From: Dehalococcoidia bacterium
GTDB taxonomy: Bacteria; Chloroflexota; Dehalococcoidia; Bin125
Direction: 5' to 3'
Length of the DNA stretch: 64,000 bases
Assembly (NCBI GenBank): GCA_022822855.1
Contig: JAJDYG010000011.1
Location: 1-64,000, forward strand
In this document: positions 25,331-32,996 of the stretch, in pieces
How positions within the stretch are numbered: position 1 is the first letter of the stretch
Layout: every line of letters starts with the position of its first letter
Position numbers and translations under genes: made by a program
The notes under the pieces: generated by a model
Seen by the model: only the letters and a program-made list of their open reading frames with translations
The model's database searches: none
What the model was told of the DNA's origin: nothing

Positions 25331-25741
25331 TTGATCACTTCGCGTCCCCGCATCAACGTAGTCGTATCGTTCGGGCGAGGAAGGCTCAGGGTACCGTTCC
25401 TTGTAGATACAGGCGCGGACTTCACGGTCCTTCAACCGGACGATTCCCGACAGTTGTTGCGAGTGAGTCAGCAACGTACGCCAACACCAGCAGCAATCAG
25501 TGCTGTGACGATTAGCGGTATCGGTTCCGGTGTTGAACGAACTTCGGTCCGTAGAGTCGGTCTGCGCTTCATAGACGACAACAGCCAGTCGTACTGGTTC
25601 GCCCAGAGCATCCTCTTCGCCGATCACCGGGCATCCAGGAGTTGGGGCGTGCCCTCGGTCCTTGGCCGGGATGTCTTGCAGCGCTTCGAGCTGAACCTCT
25701 CCTCCGACCCTCCGTCTGTCAGCCTGGCTCTCAACGACTAG
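25331..25741 (+). CDS. Retropepsin-like aspartic protease, module copy 1, frame-disrupted near its start
   Basis: The 136-residue open part contains the retroviral-type active-site motif VDTGADFTVLQ and the second conserved block VLGRDVLQRFEL near the C-terminus, typical of clan AA single-domain proteases that work as dimers. Its only start in frame is a TTG at 25331. The paralogue at 54396 begins MTRRVRGWL; here the matching MSRRFPGYL is found from a GTG at 25270 that overlaps the previous stop (GTGA), but in another frame. The two frames meet at a run of seven C at 25317-25323. So this copy is frameshifted, phase-variable, read by +1 slippage, or affected by a sequencing error. Eleven bases overlap the convergent repair gene. 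Confidence 0.7.
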   Translation: MITSRPRINVVVSFGRGRLRVPFLVDTGADFTVLQPDDSRQLLRVSQQRTPTPAAISAVTISGIGSGVERTSVRRVGLRFIDDNSQSYWFAQSILFADHRASRSWGVPSVLGRDVLQRFELNLSSDPPSVSLALND

Positions 25742-26501
25742 CCCGGCGTTCCCGCATCCGACGCGCCATCGCCTCCGACGGCTTCGCCATCTTGTGACCG
25801 GTGTCAATCTTGTTCCGCACCTCGCGGAGGACTCTCGGAGCCAATCGGTCTTCCCGGTCGATGATGTACTCGATCACGGCGTCAGGATCTCTGATCGCCA
25901 GTTCGCGCAACGCCCAGCTCAGAGCCTTGACGTGCAGGTCAGCCCGATCGTCGACGAACAGCTCGCATATCTCCAGCGTCCGCGCAGCGTCGCCCGTACC
26001 CAGGTGCCGCTCGTTCAGCGCGATCGTCGAGACCAGACCGGCCCGACGCCACCAGAAGTCCGACGATGTCGCCCAGCGACGCACCCTCGCATCTGTGATC
26101 TGACCCCGTTGCCACGCTGGACCGCTCAGCTTGCGCGCGAAGTGATCGACGCTCGCCCAGCCGTCAAGCGTCCGCCCCAGACGCTCCAGTTCTCGCCAGT
26201 TCAGGAGCGCGAATGTCGGCTTGTGCATCCAGGCCAGATCGAACGCCACCATCCTCGACTCATACGCTGGGCCATGCTCCGCTCGTCGCACCCTGCCCCT
26301 GCCTCCGTGTTCGATCAGCAGGTTGCAGATCTCCAGCACAACCTCGCCCGGAGCCGACTTCAACTCCCGAGCCTCCCGCCGCGCGATCCGCCGCAAGGCC
26401 GGGGTCATCAGCACCTCCGGCGAATCGAGAATCTCGTGGAGCAGCGCTTCAGCGCGTTCACCGACCTGCACTGGCAGCGCTCCTCCCCGCGATTCGTCCA
26501 A
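25731..26501 (-). CDS. DNA alkylation repair protein, AlkD-like HEAT-repeat family
   Basis: A 256-residue alpha-helical protein. The blocks DLAWMHKPTFALLNWRELERLGRTL(in part), WATSSDFWWRRAGLVSTIAL and DLHVKALSWALRELAIRDPD match AlkC/AlkD-type DNA glycosylases that excise N3- and N7-alkylpurines. The ATG at 26501 overlaps the upstream dehydrogenase by 44 bases; a GTG ten codons later would overlap by 14 and is equally plausible. It ends the operon MFS exporter, dehydrogenase, repair protein. Confidence 0.8.
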   Translation of the reverse strand: MDESRGGALPVQVGERAEALLHEILDSPEVLMTPALRRIARREARELKSAPGEVVLEICNLLIEHGGRGRVRRAEHGPAYESRMVAFDLAWMHKPTFALLNWRELERLGRTLDGWASVDHFARKLSGPAWQRGQITDARVRRWATSSDFWWRRAGLVSTIALNERHLGTGDAARTLEICELFVDDRADLHVKALSWALRELAIRDPDAVIEYIIDREDRLAPRVLREVRNKIDTGHKMAKPSEAMARRMRERRASR

Positions 26502-27936
26502 ACACGCTGCCCGCCATCAACCCTGAACCGCCCGCGTAGTTGTTGTAGAACAGCCCGCCGACCAATTCGCCAGCCGCGTAGAGACCGGACATCGGTCGAT
26601 CCTCGGTGTCCAGGACCTGTCCGCTACTCGGATCGATCTTCAGCCCACCAAAGGTAAACGTGATCCCGCAGGTCACGGCATAGCCGAGGTAGGGCGGCGA
26701 GTCGAACGGTAAAGCCCAGTTCGACTTGGGAGGATTGACTCCCCGCGTGCCGACTCCATCCAGCGTCGACGGATTGAAGACGTCGACCCCGTGCTCCGGG
26801 CACGACATGTTGTACTCGTCAACCGTTCGGACCAGCCCCTCCGGATCGACGCCGAGCGACTCTGCCAGGTCTTCAATCGTGTCGGCCTGCGCCATCGTCA
26901 CCTGTCGGACGTGATACTCGTCCCGCAGCAGGTGCGCCGTCCGCTGATCGAAGAGCTGAAACGCCGCCCGCTCCGGCTGCGAGAGAATCGCGCGACCGTA
27001 CTTCGCGTACGTGTAGTTGCGAATGTCCGCGCCCTCGTCGACGAAGCGCTCGCCGTCCAGATTGACGATCAGCCCGTACGGATACGAGTGCTTCTGGTAG
27101 AGGTCGGCGACGATTCGGTTGCCCGTCGCCGGGGCGTTGAGGTCCCACGCCACTGCATGCGCGCCCGACCAGTTGCCGAACGGCTGCGCGCCGGCGTCGA
27201 TCGCGGCTTGGATTGCGTCGCCGGTATTGAACCTGGAGCCCCGCACCTTGGCCATGTCCCAACCCGGTCCCAGGTACCGCGTCCGCATCTCGATATTCGC
27301 CTCGAAGCCGCCCGCCGCCAAGACCACGGCATCCGCCTCCAGCTGCTCAACTTCGTCATCCGTCCACAGTTCGACCCCGCAGATCCGCCGACCGTCGCGC
27401 AGCAGGTTCACGACTTTGCAGCCGTAGTGAACATCGACACCGACCCGCTTGGCGGCCTCGAACTCCTGGTCCGACAGTCCCTTGCCCGCGCCGACCGCCT
27501 CGACGGTCAGTCCGCCGTAGAAGACCAGCTTGCCGTCGACCTCGTTCGCCTGCCGACCGGTCATCAGCGTGAACTTGACGCCCTGACCATGCAGCCAGGC
27601 CATCGTCGGGGCGGCCTCACGGACCAGCGCTGAGGCCATGCCATCGTCGATCAGGCCGTCGGTCACGCGTGCAAGGTCGTCGCGGAACTGCGCGACCGGA
27701 TACGCGCCGACATCGACCCGCTCGATCTCCGCCTCGCTTAGGTCGGGGATGATGCGCAGGATGTCGTCCATGCCCTCGTAGGGAAATCGAAATCCGCCGC
27801 CCGTGAAGTAGGTGTTGCCGCCTCGCTCGCCTTCGGGAGCCTTCTCCAACACGGTCACTTCGGCGCCGAGTTCCCTCGCCGATAGCGCTGCGCACAGCGC
27901 TGCATTGCCCGCCCCAACCACAATCACGTGCGTCAC
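26458..27936 (-). CDS. tcuA: FAD-dependent tricarballylate dehydrogenase-like flavoprotein
   Basis: A 492-residue flavoprotein of the fumarate reductase/succinate dehydrogenase family. The N-terminal FAD motif is VIVVGAGNAALCAALSA, then GERGGNTYFTGGGFRF; the C-terminal FAD-binding block is GLYAAGELVGGLFYNNYAGGSGLMAGSVFGR. Closest in pattern is TcuA, which oxidises tricarballylate to cis-aconitate, but related 3-ketosteroid and urocanate enzymes look similar, and no TcuB/TcuR/TcuC set is present. It overlaps the MFS gene by four bases (ATGA) and so is translationally coupled to it. Confidence 0.78.
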   Translation of the reverse strand: MTHVIVVGAGNAALCAALSARELGAEVTVLEKAPEGERGGNTYFTGGGFRFPYEGMDDILRIIPDLSEAEIERVDVGAYPVAQFRDDLARVTDGLIDDGMASALVREAAPTMAWLHGQGVKFTLMTGRQANEVDGKLVFYGGLTVEAVGAGKGLSDQEFEAAKRVGVDVHYGCKVVNLLRDGRRICGVELWTDDEVEQLEADAVVLAAGGFEANIEMRTRYLGPGWDMAKVRGSRFNTGDAIQAAIDAGAQPFGNWSGAHAVAWDLNAPATGNRIVADLYQKHSYPYGLIVNLDGERFVDEGADIRNYTYAKYGRAILSQPERAAFQLFDQRTAHLLRDEYHVRQVTMAQADTIEDLAESLGVDPEGLVRTVDEYNMSCPEHGVDVFNPSTLDGVGTRGVNPPKSNWALPFDSPPYLGYAVTCGITFTFGGLKIDPSSGQVLDTEDRPMSGLYAAGELVGGLFYNNYAGGSGLMAGSVFGRIAGRSAASAGR

Positions 27937-29660
27937 GACAACTCCTTCCTCGCCTGAACAGTCTCGATCGACTGTGAAGCACCAGCGCTATCTCCACCGT
28001 TGGCGCTGTTCGTCGTCGACTTCTGCCCGCGGAACAACGGCACCATGGCGGAGATCTCGACTTCAATCGCTTCTCGGACGACCTGGACGCCTTCCGCGGC
28101 CTTCTCGGCCACGACTCGGACCCCGCGTTGCCCGCCGAGCAGAGACAGCAGGATCGCGGGAGACGCGGCGATGGCCGAGACGACCAGCGCGGTTCGGAAC
28201 CCGTGAACCACAGCATCGCCGCTGTCGGCAGGTACACCATTGTTGATCGCGAAGCTCGCGGCGACCGACGCCATCACCGCTACGCCGACCGACGTGCCGA
28301 AGGCGTTGCCGAACGTGCGGGCCGTCGTCTGCGAGGCCGACGCGGTTCCAAGGCGTTCAGGCGGCACCGCCGACATGATCACCGATGTGTTGGGCGAGCT
28401 GAACGTCGACGTGCCAATTCCCAGCAGCAGCATTCGCATGGCGAAATCGACGGGCGAAGTATCGGCGGTCGTGCGTGAGAGCAAGAACAGGGACGCACAG
28501 ACCATCACCATCCCCGCCGTGGTCAATGGACGCGACCCGAAGCGGTCGGATAAGCGCCCCGAGACCGGCGACCAGAGCAGCATCATCAGCGAGAGCGGCA
28601 TCATCATCAGAGCGGTCTCGGTGGCCGTGAACCCGCGGCCGTCCTGTAACAGGGTCGGCACCAGGTAGAAGGTGAAACTCATCCCGAAGAACTGCAAAAT
28701 TGCGGCGAGGATGCCAAACGAGAATCCACGTCCCTTGAACAGCCCCAGATCGACGACCGGCGAGGGCGATCGGCGTTCGACGATGATGAACCAGACCAGG
28801 AAGACGAGCCCGGCCGCGAGAACCAGGGTGACCGTGGTTGAGGTGATACCCAGATCCCTCGCTCTGTTGATGCCGAATGTGAGGCATGCCAGCATCCCGA
28901 ACAGCAACACCGCGCCCGGGATGTCGAGACCCTTGGGTCGCTGGTGGCTGGGCGCGTCTACCAGGTAACGCCAGGCCAGCAGCGCGGCAAGCAGGCCGAA
29001 CGGCACACGAGTCCAGAAGATCGCGCGCCAGTCCAGCAGGTCGATCAGCACGCCGCCGAGAATCGGGCCCGCAGCCGCTCCGGCGCCGACCGTCGAGACA
29101 ATCAATCCAAGACCGGTTCCCCGCTTCGACGGCGGGAAGGCCGCGGTGATGATCGCCGCACCGTTCGCCATCGTCATCGAGGCGCCGATCGCCTGCAGCA
29201 CTCGAGTGCCGACCAGTTCCTCCAGAGAACCGGAGATGGAAGACAGAAACGTCGCGATCGTGAATACGACGAAGCCCCACGTGTAGAGCATCTTGCGGCC
29301 GTAGAGATCGCCCAGCCTGCCCATCGTCAGGGAGAGCCCCGTGCTAACCACGATGAAGGCCAGCGCCACCCAGATCACGTCGTCCAGGGTTCGCCCGAAC
29401 TCGTCCTTCATCGTCGGCAGGGCGATGTTGGTGATCGTGTTGTCCATGACACCGAGGAAGGTGCCCACACAGACCACGATCGCCGCGACCCAGTGATAGG
29501 GAATCGGACCGAGCGAGGGACCGGTCACCAACGGCCGGTCGTCACTCGGCTGTCGTCCACCGCCCCCCCCTCTACGCTCCCCCCTGAGGGGGGAGCTGCC
29601 GGAAGCCTGCCCCCGGCCTGAACGGGGGGCTGAGGGGGGTTCCCCGTTCCGCTCCGCCAT
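27933..29660 (-). CDS. MFS multidrug exporter, DHA2 (EmrB/QacA) family
   Basis: A 575-residue transporter with about 14 membrane helices. Signature motifs: GVMDNTITNIALPTM in helix 1, motif A GRLGDLYGRKM after helix 2, and motif C GPILGGVLIDLLDWRAIFW in helix 5. It exports drugs or hydrophobic metabolites with proton exchange. The ATG at 29660 has an AGAGG site. Residues 5-31 (GEPPSAPRSGRGQ..., RGERRGGGGG) are encoded by an R1 repeat with a nested 24-base hairpin (29605-29628), so the cytosolic N-tail is repeat-derived; a GTG near 29530 would give the normal length. Divergent intergenic palindromes may be its operator. Confidence 0.9.
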   Translation of the reverse strand: MAERNGEPPSAPRSGRGQASGSSPLRGERRGGGGGRQPSDDRPLVTGPSLGPIPYHWVAAIVVCVGTFLGVMDNTITNIALPTMKDEFGRTLDDVIWVALAFIVVSTGLSLTMGRLGDLYGRKMLYTWGFVVFTIATFLSSISGSLEELVGTRVLQAIGASMTMANGAAIITAAFPPSKRGTGLGLIVSTVGAGAAAGPILGGVLIDLLDWRAIFWTRVPFGLLAALLAWRYLVDAPSHQRPKGLDIPGAVLLFGMLACLTFGINRARDLGITSTTVTLVLAAGLVFLVWFIIVERRSPSPVVDLGLFKGRGFSFGILAAILQFFGMSFTFYLVPTLLQDGRGFTATETALMMMPLSLMMLLWSPVSGRLSDRFGSRPLTTAGMVMVCASLFLLSRTTADTSPVDFAMRMLLLGIGTSTFSSPNTSVIMSAVPPERLGTASASQTTARTFGNAFGTSVGVAVMASVAASFAINNGVPADSGDAVVHGFRTALVVSAIAASPAILLSLLGGQRGVRVVAEKAAEGVQVVREAIEVEISAMVPLFRGQKSTTNSANGGDSAGASQSIETVQARKELS

Positions 29661-29719
29661 CGCCGCCTCTTCACAGACCCGTCGCGCGCCGTTCTGGACG
29701 CGCCGCAGGCTCAGTTTAG

Positions 29720-29762
29720 TTGGTCAGTTCGTCTATCCGAACTAACTAGACGAGCTAACTTG
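29720..29762. promoter_or_regulatory. Inverted repeats, candidate operator of the MFS operon
   Basis: AGTTCG-TCTATC-CGAACT (29726-29743) is a perfect 6+6 palindrome. The overlapping arms AGTTCGTCTA (29726-29735) and TAGACGAGCT (29747-29756) form a second, longer inverted repeat. The site lies 60-100 bases upstream of the MFS start, where TetR/MarR-type repressors of exporters usually bind. No regulator gene is adjacent, so the protein is unknown. Confidence 0.45.
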
Positions 29763-29816
29763 ATGGCGCTCCAGGTCTCGCCGCGCGCTAACATAGAACT
29801 CTAGTACTCATACAAC

Positions 29817-29840
29817 GGGCGCTGAACATGTTCGGCGCCC
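29817..29840. promoter_or_regulatory. 24-bp near-perfect palindrome
   Basis: GGGCGC, T, GAACATGTTC, G, GCGCCC reads as a palindrome with one mismatched pair. The inner GAACATGTTC is perfect. It may be an operator for the divergent genes or a hairpin ending a transcript. It does not match the Gram-positive LexA box, whose half-sites are spaced by four bases rather than two. Confidence 0.35.
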
Positions 29841-29880
29841 CAGACAGGAATTTGACAGGAACGGCCATGAACGCCACTCG

Positions 29881-29990
29881 ACCCCATCTGACCGGACCCA
29901 GCAATACCTGCAGAGGTCTGACCTGGACCCGACAGAACCCGTCAAGATCTGACCTCATCCGACAAAAACTGACCAAATCTGACATCCGGA
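29881..29990. repeat. Degenerate decamer array 1 (10-bp phased)
   Basis: GAC (or its variant GTC) recurs every ten bases at 29931, 29941, 29951, 29961, 29971 and 29981, and TCTGAC recurs at 29887, 29917, 29948 and 29978, a spacing of 30, 31 and 30. On the reverse strand the units read GTC-A/G-G-N5, similar to the GTTCGG decamers at 41.6 and 49.2 kb. It lies between the MFS operon and the divergent gene at 30073. The rest of the 29661-30072 gap shows no gene. Confidence 0.65.
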
Positions 29991-30072
29991 GCACCGAATT
30001 TCCCGCTCACAGCAGCAAATTCGCCGACAACCCCCGAAGAACCTCGAAAAAAGCAATCTCTAGACTCATCTC

Positions 30073-31137
30073 ATGACCACAACCACACACACTCTCGATG
30101 ACGAACTCTCCGCCATTGACTGGTGCTACGAGCAAGGTTGGACCGACGGCTTGCCGGTCGTTCCGCCCGCTCGCGAGCGAGTCGAGCGCTTCCTCATGGC
30201 CGCCGGCCGCCCGCCCGAGGAAATCGTTGCTCGGCATCCCGCCACCGGACGCGAGTGCAGCGTCCAGTCGGCGGCGGTCAACGCCGTGATGGCCGGCTGC
30301 CTGCCGCAGTACTTCCCCACTGTGCTCGCCGCCCTCGAGGGCCTCAACGAGGATAGCTACAACTTCCACGGCTCGACGGCCAGCACCGGCGGTTCCGCGC
30401 CGGTCGTCATCATCTCGGGCGACATCCGCGACGAGATCGGCATGAACGCCAGCGTCAACGTCTTCGGCCCCGGCTATCGCGCCAACGCGACGATCGGCCG
30501 GGCAATCAGACTGGTGATCATGAACACCTTCCAGATGATTCCCGGCATCTCCGACCGTTCGACGACCGGCTGGCCAGGGAAGTACTCCTGCTGCATCGCC
30601 GAGAACATCCTCAACAGCCCCTGGGAACCGTTGCACGAATCCCTCGGCTTCCCGCCCGAGGTCTCGACCGCCACTGTCTTCGCCGCCTCCGGTTTCTACA
30701 ACGTCGAAAACCACTACACCAGCGATCCCGAGCGCCTGCTCGACACCTTCGCCGACGCCATGGGCTCACTGGGCGCATTGACCGACGGCCAGTCCCTGGT
30801 CGTGATGTCGCCCGAGCACGCGCAGATTGCGGCCTCCGGAGGCATGACCAAGCAGGACGTGCAGGCGTACCTCTTCGAGCACGCCAGCCGCGATCCCGAA
30901 GAGATGCTGCGCAAGGGCAAGTGGCCGTCCGGACTGGACCGAGACGGGCTCTCGGAAGGCGAACGCGGCCATGATCGGACCGAGGGCCAATTCCACCGAG
31001 GCCGCAGCCCCGATGACATCCTGCTCGTCGTCGCCGGCGGCGAGGCCGGTGGACACTCCGCCTTCCTGCCCTCCTGGAGCCGCGGCCGCAACTCGATTTA
31101 TCAGACCAAAGCAATCGGCGTCTGCCTCGACTGCTGA
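30073..31137 (+). CDS. Conserved protein, probable partner of the UGSC selenoprotein
   Basis: A 354-residue protein without signal or membrane segment. It carries the family-looking blocks WCYEQGWTDGLPVVPPARERV (in part), AINAVMAGCLPQYFP-like SVQSAAVNAVMAGCLPQYF, VNVFGPGYRANATIGRA and WPGKYSCCIAENILNSPWEP, and it ends in GVCLDC, a terminal CxxC. I remember this DGLPVVPP family near UGSC selenoproteins but have no assigned reaction. Conserved cysteines and the neighbouring Sec protein suggest a thiol or selenol redox partnership. The start at 30073 has no strong ribosome-binding site. R1 separates it from the selenoprotein gene 62 bases downstream. Confidence 0.75.
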   Translation: MTTTTHTLDDELSAIDWCYEQGWTDGLPVVPPARERVERFLMAAGRPPEEIVARHPATGRECSVQSAAVNAVMAGCLPQYFPTVLAALEGLNEDSYNFHGSTASTGGSAPVVIISGDIRDEIGMNASVNVFGPGYRANATIGRAIRLVIMNTFQMIPGISDRSTTGWPGKYSCCIAENILNSPWEPLHESLGFPPEVSTATVFAASGFYNVENHYTSDPERLLDTFADAMGSLGALTDGQSLVVMSPEHAQIAASGGMTKQDVQAYLFEHASRDPEEMLRKGKWPSGLDRDGLSEGERGHDRTEGQFHRGRSPDDILLVVAGGEAGGHSAFLPSWSRGRNSIYQTKAIGVCLDC

Positions 31138-31151
31138 CAACGGAGAGAGGC

Positions 31152-31193
31152 CTCCCCCTCTGGGGGAGGTGTCACGGAGTGACGAAGGGGGTA
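31152..31193. repeat. R1 palindromic repeat upstream of the UGSC selenoprotein start
   Basis: An R1 copy (CTCCCCCTCTGGGGGAGG, GTCACGGAGTGAC, GAAGGGGG). Its terminal AAGGGGG lies about eight bases before the ATG at 31200 and is the only Shine-Dalgarno candidate for that gene. Confidence 0.75.
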
Positions 31194-31199
31194 TCCGCT

Positions 31200-31727
31200 A
31201 TGCCGCTCGAACTGTTCGACCCTACCGGCGAGCCCACGCCGACGGGCTACGCTGCCGCGCCCCGGCTGACTTCCATCGAAGGCCTCAAGGTCGGCCTCTT
31301 CTCCAACGGCAAGGTCAACGCCGACAAACTGCTGCGCTACACGGCCGAAGTCTTCGAGCGCGAGGCCGGCTGCAAGATCGTGATCGACTCCGGCAAGCGC
31401 AACGCTAGCCGCATCGCTGAGCCGCAGGTGCTGGAACGGATCGCCAACGATGTCGACTTCCTGATCACCGCGGTCGGCGATTGAGGCTCCTGCTCAACGT
31501 GCAGTGTGCATGACGGAATCACCTTCGAGCAGTACGGCAAGCCGGGTCTGGTCCTCTGCACCCATCCATTCGACCCAACCGGGCGGATGATCGCCAAGAC
31601 CCTCGGCATGCCCGATTTCCGCTACGCCCTCGTCGACCACCCAATCGGAAGCGCCAGCATCGAAGGCCTCCAGGCCCGGGCCCTCGACGCCTACGAACAG
31701 GGCCGCCTGATCCTGCTCGGTTCCTAA
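31200..31727 (+). CDS. UGSC family selenoprotein, in-frame UGA at codon 95
   Basis: Reading TGA at 31482-31484 as selenocysteine joins two fragments into a 175-residue protein with the motif GD-U-GSCSTC (Sec95, Cys98, Cys101), the signature of the UGSC seleno/cysteine protein family. The upstream half has EGLKVGLFSNGKVNADKLL and the downstream half ITFEQYGKPGLVLCTHPFDP, so similarity continues across the UGA. A stem-loop suited to a bacterial SECIS lies 14-28 bases after the UGA. Its function is unknown, presumably redox. It follows the DGLPVVPP-family gene and is convergent with the acyl-CoA dehydrogenase. If the host lacked Sec machinery, this would be a pseudogene. Confidence 0.82.
31498..31512 (+). 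promoter_or_regulatory. Candidate SECIS stem-loop of the UGSC gene
   Basis: CGTGCA-GTG-TGCATG forms six pairs (one G-T) with a three-base loop containing GU, 20-22 bases after the UGA. This fits the bacterial requirement for an apical loop 16-37 bases downstream, though the loop is smaller than in classical examples. Confidence 0.5.
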
Positions 31728-31755
31728 GAGCTCCCCCTCTGGGGGAGGTCACCGA

Positions 31756-32910
31756 TCACTCGGGACCTACCAACTCCCGGCCAATCAGCATCCGCCGAAT
31801 CTCCGACGTTCCCGCGCCAATCTCCAGCAGCTTCGCGTCACGGACATACCGCGCCACCCGACTCTCGCTCATGTACCCATATCCTCCGTGGATCTGCACC
31901 GCCTTGTCCGCCACCCGGCTCGACATCTCGGCCGAATAGAGAATCGCCGCAGCCGCCTCCTTGTTGCTGCGGATCCCTCTCGCGGCGGCCTCTTCAACCA
32001 CATGCGCCGTCCGGTACACCAGCCAGCGAGCCGCCTCCAGCTCGGTGTACATGTCGGCCAGCATCGCCTGGATCAGTTGGAAATCGCCGATCCGCTGGCC
32101 AAACTGCCTGCGGTTTCGCGCATACCCAACCGCCTCATCCAGCGCGGCCTGAGCGATACCCAACGGCTCTCCGGCCAGGAACGAACGCTCGACCGCCAGG
32201 CCCTGCATCATTACACCCGCGCCCGCGCCTTCGCCGCGCAACACGTTCGACGCCGGCACGATGCAGTCCTCCAGGATCAGCTCCGCCGTCGGCGATCCGC
32301 GATGCCCGACCTTGTCCAGTACCTGACCGACGCTGAACCCATCAAAGGCCGACTCCACAATGAACGCCGTCACGCCGCGCGAACCTGCATCTTCATCGGT
32401 CTTGGCGTACAACACCAACGTGTCGGCGACCGAACCGTTCGTAATGAACATCTTCGAGCCGTTCAGCCGATACACGTCGCCGTCCCGCACCGCGGTGGTG
32501 CGAATACCCATCGCATCCGAGCCGGCCTCCGGCTCGGTCAGCGCCAACGCGCCGATCTGGGTACCGTCGCAGAGTCCCGGAAGATACTGCTCCTTCTGGG
32601 CCTCGCTGGCATTGGATGCGATGTTGTTTGCGCAGAGGTTGGCATGCGCACCGTATGACAATGCTATTGAAGCGCTCGCGCGCGCGATCTCCTCAGTCGC
32701 AATCACTCCCGCCAGCAATCCGGCGTTCGACCCGCCGTATTGTTCTTCGATTGTTACACCCAACAGGCCAAGTTCGCCAAGCATCGGCCAGAGATGTGTG
32801 GGAAATCGATCTTCGCGATCAATATCATCTGCGATCGGATCGATCTCGGCGCGAGCAAAGTCACGTACTGTCTGTTGTATCAACCGTTGCGACTCCGACA
32901 GCTCAATCAT
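31756..32910 (-). CDS. Acyl-CoA dehydrogenase (isovaleryl-CoA dehydrogenase-like)
   Basis: A 384-residue flavoenzyme. Family blocks: ALTEPEAGSDAMGIRTTA, FITNGSVADTLVLYAKT, and the C-terminal QIHGGYGYMSESRVARYVRDAK. The usual catalytic Glu in the C-terminal YEGT loop is replaced by Gly (IGAGTSEIRR). A Glu in GLAVERSFLAGEPLG occupies the alternative catalytic-base position used by isovaleryl-CoA dehydrogenase, pointing to branched-chain acyl-CoA, leucine-type degradation. No ETF genes are nearby. It is a single gene, divergent from the lut genes. Confidence 0.9.
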   Translation of the reverse strand: MIELSESQRLIQQTVRDFARAEIDPIADDIDREDRFPTHLWPMLGELGLLGVTIEEQYGGSNAGLLAGVIATEEIARASASIALSYGAHANLCANNIASNASEAQKEQYLPGLCDGTQIGALALTEPEAGSDAMGIRTTAVRDGDVYRLNGSKMFITNGSVADTLVLYAKTDEDAGSRGVTAFIVESAFDGFSVGQVLDKVGHRGSPTAELILEDCIVPASNVLRGEGAGAGVMMQGLAVERSFLAGEPLGIAQAALDEAVGYARNRRQFGQRIGDFQLIQAMLADMYTELEAARWLVYRTAHVVEEAAARGIRSNKEAAAAILYSAEMSSRVADKAVQIHGGYGYMSESRVARYVRDAKLLEIGAGTSEIRRMLIGRELVGPE

Positions 32911-32996
32911 GACCCGGCCTCCCTCACTCGCCGATCGAACCTTCGATCCGCCCTGAGCATACAGCCCGGTATCGGGTCGGCTGCTAGACTCCGCCC

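Noticed and set aside
29817..29840. LexA/SOS box reading of GAACATGTTC
   Set aside because: The half-sites GAAC and GTTC are two bases apart instead of four, and the neighbouring genes are not SOS genes.
29881..29990. Decamer array as a CRISPR array
   Set aside because: Units are about ten bases and degenerate, without identical repeats, spacers of 30-40 bases or cas genes.
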